DNA from: Bacteroidales bacterium
GTDB lineage: Bacteria > Bacteroidota > Bacteroidia > Bacteroidales > Bacteroidaceae
Length of the DNA stretch: 10,646 bases
NCBI GenBank assembly: GCA_004558865.1
Contig: SFCY01000079.1
Location: 1 to 10,646, forward strand
Direction: 5' to 3'
Part shown: piece by piece, positions 1 to 7,168 of the stretch
How positions within the stretch are numbered: position 1 is the stretch's first letter
Layout of the letters: each line of letters begins with the position of its first letter
Translations under genes and position numbers: made by a program
The notes under the pieces: generated by a model
The model's database searches: none
The model's input: the letters and a program-made list of their open reading frames with translations, nothing else
Told to the model about the DNA's origin: nothing

Positions 1-2
1 AG

Positions 3-1862
3 CAAGATAAACAGAATAGTGGTTATAAAATCACCACCATCGGAAAGAAAGCATTTGCCGGTACGGGGTTGACGGGAGTCCTACAGCTTCCCCGTACAAT
101 CACCAACTTTGGCGACAGCGCCTTTTATGTCAGCACTACTTCTACAATCTCGCAGGTTGTGATTGGCGCAAACGGCAAAACGGATGAGCCAAAGGGCCTT
201 ACCGTTGGTGTTGATATCTTCAAGGGAAGAACCATCACAAAGCTTGACATTTTGGGCAATTTCGTTTCAAAAATAGATTTCACCAGCGGCACGGCGTCTT
301 TTGGTGAAACTGCCATTACCAACTTGTACTACTACGGTGACGGGTTAAACAGCGAGAATGTCTCGGAAGACTTCTACGACTTTATGGCGGCTTGGACTGG
401 CCAAAAAGGCGTAATGATTGGAGAAAACCTCTATCTGCCCAGTGATGGAATAAAGGATTTTGTGGAAAAATGTAAGGCAAACTCTCATCAAGAGTGGATA
501 CCTGAAATTGTGCACAGCCTGAGCTTCGACCACGAGATGAGTGGACTGGGAACATTCTCTTTCCTGTTGTATTCTAACACAACCGCTAATGGTGGCCCCC
601 AGCTTGCTCTTCGTAAAGTCAAGTTGGCTGATGGAGTTACAGATTTGAAAATGGACATCAAAAATGATAATCTCAAATGGGAACCTGACCTTATGCCTAC
701 AGAAACTAATCTTAGTGCGGACATTTCCATGATAGCTTCAAACGCCTTCGCTGGCAACGACGAATTGCGGTCCATTACCATTGTGCCCAATGACTTCATT
801 ACAATCAATGGCGATGCCTTTGCTGGAGCAAAGGGCTTGAGGTATGTTGATCTTTCATCGAGTGACAAGTTCACTGTGGTAAAAGACTACACGCTTTCGC
901 GATTGCCGACTAAAACGCCTGATCCGAATACTCCTTATAGATACACAAAGTCGACCGACAGCTATGATTACAATTTAGTTGCTACCAATCCCTTTGGTGG
1001 CCTGCCCGCGTATACGCTCGTTTTCTTGCCAACCAACATCGATCGCTATTCCTCTTGGTCTACGGAGATGGTCTACAAGACTGACGGGACAACTGCCACA
1101 ACCCTCACGCGTCCTCTCAACGAGAACTTCGTGTTGAATGACAAAGGCTACAAATGCAACAACTTCGGAGTCCACGACATTACTGCCCTCGACAAGACGA
1201 CGGCCGCAGACTAGAAGTATAGTTGGTATTCCTTCCTCAATCCCTATGAGTTCACTGCAGATACTTGCAAGTTCTATCGTCAGTTCTCAGCTGGAGTCCC
1301 CTAATCCCTGTGCCTACCTTTCAGTCCGGCAGCCACAAGCGACGGCAAATTCTACACCTACAAGTCTGAAGACGACAAGCATATCGTACTTACTACGGTG
1401 GACACCCCCCAAGCCAATACGTCCTACTTCTTCTATCCGAGCAGCGATGTCACGCTCTCAAGTTCCGAATCGAAAACCATTGACGCGGTGACCACTGCCG
1501 ATGAGATGACGAGCAGCAATCTCCATGGTGTCTACGGGGGGAAATCGTTTGCAGGCATCAGTAACGCCTACGGAATAGCTTCTACAGCCTTCACCTATAA
1601 TGGCAAGAGCTATCCAGCAGGAACCTTTGTCAAGTTTACAAACACGGCTTATCTCAATCCTTTCCGTGCCTACTTGCTTTTGGGCGGTTCGGGAGCCAAG
1701 TCGGCCGTGATGGAGATGGTTGTGGACGATACTCCAACGGGCATCACCAGCCTGCCTACTGCTTCCGACGCAGAAGCAACCTACTACAACTTGCAGGGCA
1801 TGAGGGTGACAGCCCCCACAAAGGGCATCTTCATCCACAACGGCAAGAAGTTCGTAAAGTGA
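3..1862 (+). pseudogene. BspA-like leucine-rich-repeat surface protein, 5'-truncated by the window, two internal stops
   Basis: The reading frame is already open at the left edge, so the true start lies outside the window; the TTG at 69 is only an internal Leu codon. The start of the visible part (ITTIGKKAFAGTGLTG) and residues near 735-870 (SNAFAGNDELRSITI, GDAFAGAKGLRYVDL) are BspA/LRR_5-type repeats. A non-repeat insert lies between them. The end (YYNLQGMRV, KGIFIHNGKKFVK) is the C-terminus usual in secreted Prevotella/Bacteroides proteins and may act as a sorting or anchoring signal. Family members are cell-surface or secreted proteins linked to adhesion. The frame never shifts, but TAG at 1212-1214 and TAA at 1302-1304 interrupt it. 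Sequence between and after the stops stays protein-like (KYSWYSFLNPYEF, then SLCLPFSP, where CLPF is a family hallmark), so the two halves were one gene. TAG and TAA end other genes here (aspS, nifJ), so stop-codon reassignment is unlikely. It could be a recent pseudogene or an assembly error. Confidence 0.8.
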
Positions 1863-1887
1863 TTGTTGGTTCTAAATTCTGACGGCA

Positions 1888-2068
1888 ATGAAGAAATACA
1901 TATCACCAGAAACAAGTATCGTGAGGATTCACGTTGGCGAGGACATCACTGAGGACAACAATATACCAAAGTCTGGAATTCCAGGCTTTGGCGACGAGGG
2001 GGGGAGCCAAGTTCGTAGACTTCGACGAAGAGGATGAAATGGACGGGCAGGACGTCAAGTGGGAATAA
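1888..2068 (+). pseudogene. Small acidic MKKY-type peptide gene, frameshifted in a G7 run
   Basis: An ATG 25 bp after the BspA-like gene opens a short frame beginning MKKYISPETSIVRIHV. This resembles small Bacteroidales proteins that begin 'MKKYxxPxxxxV' and often follow surface-protein genes; their function is unknown to me. As written, the frame passes through seven Gs (1998-2004) and ends at a TGA (2035-2037) after 49 residues, with a basic tail (RRLRRRG). Removing one G gives a 59-residue product whose second half is strongly acidic (AKFVDFDEEDEMDG, then QDVKWE), ending at TAA 2066-2068. That tail fits the family far better than the Arg-rich one, so I read the G7 as a +1 shift from an ancestral G6. 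It may be phase variation, decay or a homopolymer sequencing error. No promoter of its own is visible, so it was probably co-transcribed with the gene before it. Confidence 0.6.
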
Positions 2069-2131
2069 TCCCCGCTCTTCGCTCCCAGGCGCCTCTTCCC
2101 CTGTCTTCCGACAGTGTTCCCACTTCCAACC

Positions 2132-2166
2132 AAAAAAGGCTCGCCTCCCATTGGAGGCGAGCCTTT
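2132..2166 (-). terminator. Intrinsic terminator of nifJ, between convergent genes
   Basis: A perfect 14-bp stem (2135-2148 with 2153-2166) closes a 4-nt loop (CATT). Read on the minus strand, the GC-rich core is followed by six Us (complement of the A-run at 2132-2137), 18 bp beyond the nifJ stop. On the plus strand only three Us follow, so it should stop transcription from the left-hand locus less efficiently. Confidence 0.85.
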
Positions 2167-2184
2167 ATCGTGCTTGTTGTCTGA

Positions 2185-5100
2185 TTATTCAGCGTTGGAC
2201 CAGTCTTCCTGGCTCTTGCGTACGTAGCTCTGGTAGCGACGCTTGGCTGCCTTCTCGGTCTCAGTGTAGAGTTCTTCAGCCAGTTCAGGGCGTGCTTTCT
2301 TCAGAGAGGAGAAGCGGACCTCGCCCAAGAGGTAATCCTGGAACTTGTCCCACTGCGGCTCCTTGGAGTCGAGCTGGAACGGGTTCTTGCCCTCCTTGGC
2401 CAAGTCGGGGTTGTAGCGCCACAGATGCCAGTAGCCGCACTCCACGGCCAAGGCCTCTTCGTGCTGCGAGCGGCCCATGTTGCGCTTGTCGGCCTTGCTG
2501 CCTTTGATGCCGTGGTTGATGCAGGGAGCGTATGCAATGACCAGCGAAGGCCCGTTGTAAGCCTCTGCCTCGCGGATGGCCTTGAGCGTCTGTGCGTTGT
2601 CGGCTCCCATAGCAACCTGGGCCACATAGACGTACCCGTAGGTGGTCTGCATCAAGCCAAGGTCTTTCTTGGTCACGCGCTTGCCAGCTGCGGCGAATTG
2701 CGCAATGGCGCCTAAGGGAGTAGCCTTGGAGCTCTGGCCGCCAGTGTTGGAGTAGACCTCTGTGTCGAGAACCAGGATGTTCACATCCTCGCCTGAAGCC
2801 AGCACGTGGTCAAGACCTCCGTAGCCGATGTCGTAGGAAGCGCCGTCGCCGCCGATGATCCATTGGCTGCGCTTCACCAAATAGTGGTCGAGCGTCTTCA
2901 GTTCCTTGCAAACCGGGCAACCAGCCTCTGCACCCTGTGCAATCAGTGGTTTCAGCTGGGCGGCGGCAGCCTTTGAGCCGTCGGCGTCGTCCTTGTTGGC
3001 AATCCAGTTCTGGGCAGCCTCTTTGAAGTCGGCCGGAGTGTGATCGCCGGCAATGGCTTCATTGAGCAGGTTGGTGATGCGCTCCTTCATCTTCTTGTTG
3101 CCCAATGCCATGCCGAGGCCAAACTCGCAGAAGTCCTCAAACAGAGAGTTGTCGAATGCAGGACCCTGGCCCTTGGCGTTGGTGGTGTAGGGCGAAGAGG
3201 GAATGGAGGCGGAATAGATGGAAGAGCAGCCCGTGGCGTTGGAAATCATCTCACGGTCGCCAAAGAGCTGCGACACCAGCTTTACGTAGGGAGTCTCGCC
3301 GCAGCCTGAGCAAGCGCCTGAGAACTCAAACAACGGCTGGGCGAACTGAGAGTTCTTGGGGCTCTGCTTGATGTCGACCAAATCCTGCTTGCTGGCCACG
3401 TTGTTGACCAGGTATTCCCAATTGGCGGCCTCCTGCTTCATTTCGGGAGCGTCTACGTTGAAGGGCACCATCTTCAGTGCTTTCTTCACCTCGCCCGTCT
3501 CGCGGTCCTTCTTGCCCGGGCAGACATCGGCACAGTTGCCGCAGCCCAGACAGTCGAGCACGGACACCTCCTGACGGAAGTGCATGCCCTTGAGAGCCTT
3601 GGGAGCAAGTACGGGCAGCGTGACCAACTCACCTGCGCCCTTGAGTTCGTCGTCGGTGAGAACGAACGGACGGATAGCAGCGTGAGGACAAACGAAGTCG
3701 CACTTGTTGCACTGTATACAGTTCTCTGAATTCCAAACGGGTACGAAAGCTTCCACGCCACGCTTCTCCCAAGCAGCAGTGCCGTTCTGCCAAGTGCCGT
3801 CCACTGTGCCGTGGTTCACGAAATCGCTCACCTTCAGCAGGTCGCCGGCTTGGGCGTTGATGGGACGCACCAGCTCCTTGACGAATGCGGGAGCGTTGTC
3901 CTCTTGCGCCTCGTCGTCAGCGAGGTTGGCCCATGCGGGATCCACAGCGAGTTCCTTGTACTCACCGCCGCGGTCAACGGCGGCATAGTTCTTGTCGACC
4001 ACATCCTGGCCCTTCTTGCCGTAAGACTTCACGATGAAGGCTTTCATCTGCTCCACAGCGAGTTCGATGGGAATTACCTTGGTGATGCGGAAGAATGCGC
4101 TCTGCAGGATGGTGTTGGTGCGGTTGCCCAGACCAATCTCCTGTCCAATCTTGGTGGCGTTGATATAGTATACCTTGATGTTGTGCTTGGCGAAGTAGCG
4201 CTTCACCTTGTTGGGGATGAAGCTTACAAGCTCATCGCCGTCAAAAATGGTGTTGAGCAGGAATGTGCCATTGTCGCGCAGGCCACGTGTTACGTCGTAC
4301 ATGTGAAGGTAGGCCTGCACGTGGCAAGCCACGAAGTTGGGCGTGTTCACCTGATAGGCGCTGTGGATGGGCTCGTCGCCGAAGCGCAGGTGGGAGCAGG
4401 TGAAGCCGCCCGACTTCTTGGAGTCGTAGGAGAAGTAGGCTTGGCAATACTTGTTGGTGTTGTTGCCGATAATCTGTACTGAGTTCTTGTTGGCACCCAC
4501 CGTTCCGTCGGAACCCAAGCCGTAGAATTTGGCCTCGAAGAGGGAGTCGCCTCCCATGGGGATTTCCTCCACCTCGGGCAGGGACGTGAAGGTCACGTCG
4601 TCGACGATGCCCACGGTGAAGTGGTTCTTGGGCTCGGGAAGTTCAAGGTTGTTGAACACGGAGATGATCTTGGCGGGAGTGGTGTCGGAAGACCCCAGTC
4701 CATAGCGTCCGCCAACGATGAGCGGCTTGCGGGGATCGTCGTAGAGTGCGCTCTTCACATCGAGATAGAGCGGCTCGCCCTCTGCGCCGGGCTCCTTGGT
4801 GCGGTCGAGAACGGCAATGCGCTTCACTGTTGCAGGCAGGGTCTTCTTGAGGAAGTCGACAGAGAACGGACGATAGAGGTGGACAGCCACCATACCAACC
4901 TTCTTGCCCTGCTTGGCCAGATAGTCGATGGCCTCGCGGGCAGGCTCCGTGGCCGAACCCATCAGCACGATGACATTCTCTGCGTCGGGTGCGCCATAGT
5001 AGTTGAAGAGATGGTACTCGCGGCCTGTGATCTTTGAGATCTCGCCCAAGTATTTCTCCACTGCGGCCGGCACCCTGTCATAATACTTGTTGCAGGCCTC

Positions 5101-5793
5101 ACGGTGGGTGAAGAAAGTCTCGGGATTCTCAGCCGTACCGCGTGTCACGGGACGCTCAGGAGAGAGCGCGCGGTCGCGGAAGCGCTTGATGTAGTCGGGA
5201 TTGACAAGCGGACGGATGTCTTCCATGTCAATAGCCTCCACCTTGTGGTACTCGTGCGAGGTGCGGAAGCCGTCGAAGAAGTTGATGAATGGAATCTCTG
5301 TCTCCAGTGTAGCCAAGTAGGGCACGGCCGAGAGGTCCATCACTTCCTGCACGGAACCCGAGCAGAACATGGCGAAGCCGGTTTGGCGGCAGGCCATGAC
5401 ATCCTGGTGGTCGCCGAAGATGCACAGCGAGTGGCTGGCCAGCGTGCGTGCTGAGACGTTGAACACGCAGGGTAGGAGCTCGCCTGCAATCTTGTACATG
5501 TTGGGAATCATGAGCAGCAGGCCCTGTGAGGCCGTGTAGGTGGAGGTCAGCGCACCGGCCTGGAGAGAGCCGTGGACGGCGCCGGCGGCGCCACCCTCAG
5601 ACTCCATCTCCTGCACAGAGACGGTTTGACCAAAGAGATTCTTGCGTCCTTTGGCAGCCCACTCGTCTACGTGCTCTGCCATGGGTGATGACGGCGTGAT
5701 GGGATAGATGGCGGCTACCTCCGTAAACATGTAGCTTACGTGGGCGGCAGCGGTGTTGCCATCACAAGTCATGAATTTTTTTTCTTTTGCCAT
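2185..5793 (-). CDS. nifJ: Pyruvate:ferredoxin (flavodoxin) oxidoreductase
   Basis: Single-chain PFOR of 1202 residues, close to the family's usual 1170-1200. It oxidatively decarboxylates pyruvate with CoA to acetyl-CoA and CO2 and reduces ferredoxin; it is a cytoplasmic, oxygen-sensitive enzyme of anaerobic metabolism. Domain order is complete: N-terminal domain with YPITPSSPMAE (30-40) and the ESEGGAAGAVHG stretch; domain II with VLMGSATEP (about 272); the gamma-type domain with GLGSDGTVGANKNS (about 424); a two-[4Fe-4S] ferredoxin domain (CIQCNKCDFVCP at about 689, CLGCGNCADVCPG at about 746); then the thiamine-diphosphate domain with GDGASYDIGYGG (about 979). Cysteines for the proximal cluster are present (ACSGCGE, TGCSS, APCINHG). 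The start is MAKEKKFMTCDG; an in-frame extension to 5916 would overlap the preceding gene and does not look like PFOR. I see no convincing TTTG/TAnnTTTG promoter in the 52-bp gap upstream, so it may be read partly from the ATPase promoter. Confidence 0.97.
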   Translation of the reverse strand: MAKEKKFMTCDGNTAAAHVSYMFTEVAAIYPITPSSPMAEHVDEWAAKGRKNLFGQTVSVQEMESEGGAAGAVHGSLQAGALTSTYTASQGLLLMIPNMYKIAGELLPCVFNVSARTLASHSLCIFGDHQDVMACRQTGFAMFCSGSVQEVMDLSAVPYLATLETEIPFINFFDGFRTSHEYHKVEAIDMEDIRPLVNPDYIKRFRDRALSPERPVTRGTAENPETFFTHREACNKYYDRVPAAVEKYLGEISKITGREYHLFNYYGAPDAENVIVLMGSATEPAREAIDYLAKQGKKVGMVAVHLYRPFSVDFLKKTLPATVKRIAVLDRTKEPGAEGEPLYLDVKSALYDDPRKPLIVGGRYGLGSSDTTPAKIISVFNNLELPEPKNHFTVGIVDDVTFTSLPEVEEIPMGGDSLFEAKFYGLGSDGTVGANKNSVQIIGNNTNKYCQAYFSYDSKKSGGFTCSHLRFGDEPIHSAYQVNTPNFVACHVQAYLHMYDVTRGLRDNGTFLLNTIFDGDELVSFIPNKVKRYFAKHNIKVYYINATKIGQEIGLGNRTNTILQSAFFRITKVIPIELAVEQMKAFIVKSYGKKGQDVVDKNYAAVDRGGEYKELAVDPAWANLADDEAQEDNAPAFVKELVRPINAQAGDLLKVSDFVNHGTVDGTWQNGTAAWEKRGVEAFVPVWNSENCIQCNKCDFVCPHAAIRPFVLTDDELKGAGELVTLPVLAPKALKGMHFRQEVSVLDCLGCGNCADVCPGKKDRETGEVKKALKMVPFNVDAPEMKQEAANWEYLVNNVASKQDLVDIKQSPKNSQFAQPLFEFSGACSGCGETPYVKLVSQLFGDREMISNATGCSSIYSASIPSSPYTTNAKGQGPAFDNSLFEDFCEFGLGMALGNKKMKERITNLLNEAIAGDHTPADFKEAAQNWIANKDDADGSKAAAAQLKPLIAQGAEAGCPVCKELKTLDHYLVKRSQWIIGGDGASYDIGYGGLDHVLASGEDVNILVLDTEVYSNTGGQSSKATPLGAIAQFAAAGKRVTKKDLGLMQTTYGYVYVAQVAMGADNAQTLKAIREAEAYNGPSLVIAYAPCINHGIKGSKADKRNMGRSQHEEALAVECGYWHLWRYNPDLAKEGKNPFQLDSKEPQWDKFQDYLLGEVRFSSLKKARPELAEELYTETEKAAKRRYQSYVRKSQEDWSNAE

Positions 5794-5845
5794 AATTGAT
5801 TTTATTATAAAAGAATTTGGATATTGTGTAATTCTCGTTTGCAAG

Positions 5846-7033
5846 TTAATAGAGGAAGCCGAACAGCCAGATGGGGATCTTGTTGGCTTCGCCTTCGTCG
5901 GTTCCGTAGCGCGCATAGAGGATGTCGGGGTTGTGGCGGATTCTGTTTCCGCAGCGCGCGTCTACAACGCGGAACCTCAATTCGTCGTCGACCACGTATA
6001 CGGCCTCTTTCCCGTTCTGGTTCACCTTGTGGTCCTTCCACAGGGAGTTGACGAAGAATGCCTCCATCACTTCCTGCGTGTCGGCCTTGATGGGATAGAA
6101 CGAGAACATCAGGTTGGGGTTGTGCATCATCACTTTGGCCGGCTTCTTGGGGAAAGACTCGCCCATGGGGTAGATGATGTTGATGAGTCGGGCGTCGGAG
6201 AGATACTTGATGTAGTTCATCACCGTGGCGCGGCTTGTCTCGATGTCGTTGGCCAGTTTGCTGATGTTGGGCGATTTGGGTCCGTCCACTGCCAAGAGAT
6301 AGAAGAGCTTCTTGATTTTTGTGAGGTATTTTAGCTCTATCTGCTTGATGAGCAGGATGTCCACCTCTATCATCATGTTCATCGTCTTGAGCAGGTTCTC
6401 CTCATAGTTTCTGTGTTCAAGGAAGAAGGGGTAGAAGCCGTGGTGCAGATAGTCCTTGAGGTGTTTCCCGGGATTCACGGTTTGGGAGATTTCCTTGGCT
6501 ATTTGCTCATGGTCTTTTAGGATTTCGTCCAAGGTGTAGGGCTTTAGGCTCAGCCTGTGCTGCAGGTTGAGAAACTCGCGGAAGGAGAATCCCCGGAGGT
6601 TGTAGCTCTGGCAGATGCCGTTCAGCTCGGGATTCTCCTGCTTGAGGCGCATCACGCTGCTGCCCGTGAAGACGATCCTCAGGTTGGGATAGCGGTCGTA
6701 GCATTTCCTGAGTTCCTGGCTCCAGTTGGGCTGCTTGAACACTTGGTCGATGAGCAGCACCTCACCCCCCCTCTTGATGAAGTCGCCGGCAAAGTCGGCT
6801 ATGCCGCGGCCTTGGAAGTAGAAGTTGTTCATGTTCACGTAGAGGCACCGCGGGTCGTCCGCTCCAAAATGCTCTTTGGCATATTGGAGCAGGAAGGTTG
6901 TCTTGCCCACGCCTCGTGCGCCCTTGATACCGATAAGCCTGTCGTTCCACTCTATCTCGTCCATGAGGGAGCGACGGAGCGGAGCTGTTATGTGCTCAAC
7001 CAAGTTGGTATGTGTCCGGTAAAAAGCTTCCAT
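5846..7033 (-). CDS. AAA_14/DUF4143-family ATPase
   Basis: A 395-residue protein of the large prokaryotic family combining an N-terminal AAA domain (AAA_14) with a C-terminal DUF4143 region. Such proteins are abundant in Bacteroidales and their cellular role is mostly unknown. Visible motifs: Walker A GARGVGKTT (38-46); Walker B VLLIDQV (92-98), with Asp96 followed by Gln97 where I expect Glu; sensor-1-like FTGSS (122-126); the family's NLRGFSFREFL (145-155). A winged-helix-like segment lies at about 253-290 (ISKLANDIETSRATVMNYI). The end IPIWLFGFLY is characteristic, but the 'GDF/FEVGGK'-type nuclease-like motif I expect just before it is not recognisable. The start ATG (7031-7033 as CAT) sits about 37 nt after the start site predicted from a consensus promoter. 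nifJ follows 52 bp downstream on the same strand with no terminator between. Confidence 0.85.
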   Translation of the reverse strand: MEAFYRTHTNLVEHITAPLRRSLMDEIEWNDRLIGIKGARGVGKTTFLLQYAKEHFGADDPRCLYVNMNNFYFQGRGIADFAGDFIKRGGEVLLIDQVFKQPNWSQELRKCYDRYPNLRIVFTGSSVMRLKQENPELNGICQSYNLRGFSFREFLNLQHRLSLKPYTLDEILKDHEQIAKEISQTVNPGKHLKDYLHHGFYPFFLEHRNYEENLLKTMNMMIEVDILLIKQIELKYLTKIKKLFYLLAVDGPKSPNISKLANDIETSRATVMNYIKYLSDARLINIIYPMGESFPKKPAKVMMHNPNLMFSFYPIKADTQEVMEAFFVNSLWKDHKVNQNGKEAVYVVDDELRFRVVDARCGNRIRHNPDILYARYGTDEGEANKIPIWLFGFLY

Positions 7034-7074
7034 TACTTGTCTGTTTCAGGATGAACAATCTTTCTTCTCACTTG

Positions 7075-7105
7075 CAAAGTTACTGAATATTTTGTGATAT
7101 GCAAA
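7075..7105 (-). promoter_or_regulatory. Bacteroidetes-type promoter of the AAA ATPase gene
   Basis: Read on the minus strand, TTTG (7105-7102), a 19-bp spacer and TAACTTTG (7082-7075) match the Bacteroidetes primary-sigma consensus TTTG / TAnnTTTG exactly. The expected transcription start is about 7070, giving a leader of about 37 nt. Confidence 0.75.
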
Positions 7106-7125
7106 CTCTACATGACAAAATATTC
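7085..7125. repeat. 11-bp perfect inverted repeat in the divergent promoter region (candidate operator)
   Basis: GAATATTTTGT (7085-7095) and its exact reverse complement ACAAAATATTC (7115-7125) are separated by 19 bp, with centres 30 bp apart, about three helical turns. The left arm lies in the spacer of the ATPase promoter and the repeat encloses that promoter's TTTG element; the right arm lies just upstream of the plus-strand promoter. The placement suits a dimeric regulator site, but no regulator gene is seen nearby. AT-rich sequence raises the chance of coincidence. Confidence 0.5.
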
Positions 7126-7156
7126 CAGTCTTTAGCGTTTTTTGAAGAATTATGTC

Positions 7157-7164
7157 TATCTTTG
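7157..7164 (+). promoter_or_regulatory. -7 element of the ATP-grasp-like gene
   Basis: TATCTTTG matches TAnnTTTG and ends only 4 bp before the ATG at 7169. By the normal geometry, transcription should begin at about 7169, on or next to the start codon. The -33 element is weak: only TTTA at 7131-7134, with a 22-bp gap. No second promoter is evident between this gene and the divergent ATPase promoter. Confidence 0.6.
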
Positions 7165-7168
7165 CCAC

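Noticed and set aside
1212..1304. Stop-codon reassignment or programmed readthrough
   Set aside because: Both TAG and TAA are involved, and both serve as normal terminators nearby (aspS ends in TAG, nifJ in TAA).
1138..1491. A 117-codon plus-strand frame over the damaged part of the BspA-like gene
   Set aside because: Its Ser/Thr/Pro-rich translation has no family features, whereas the original frame shows clear homology on both sides of the stops, so a frameshift explanation is not needed.
2101..2114. Small hairpin CTGTC-TTCC-GACAG before the nifJ terminator
   Set aside because: Only a 5-bp stem with no U-tract; too weak to call a terminator.
3811..4482. A 223-codon plus-strand frame inside nifJ
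   Set aside because: Lies wholly within the well-supported nifJ coding sequence and looks like an antisense shadow.
5794..5916. Upstream in-frame extension of nifJ
   Set aside because: It would overlap the ATPase coding sequence, and the 41 added residues do not resemble PFOR, which begins normally at MAKEKKF.
5753..6334. A 193-codon plus-strand frame over the ATPase 3' end and the nifJ start
   Set aside because: Overlaps two convincing minus-strand genes; the translation is a Val/His/Leu-rich shadow.
5846..7033. Mobile element carrying the ATPase gene
   Set aside because: No terminal inverted repeats, target-site duplication or transposase is visible at its borders.
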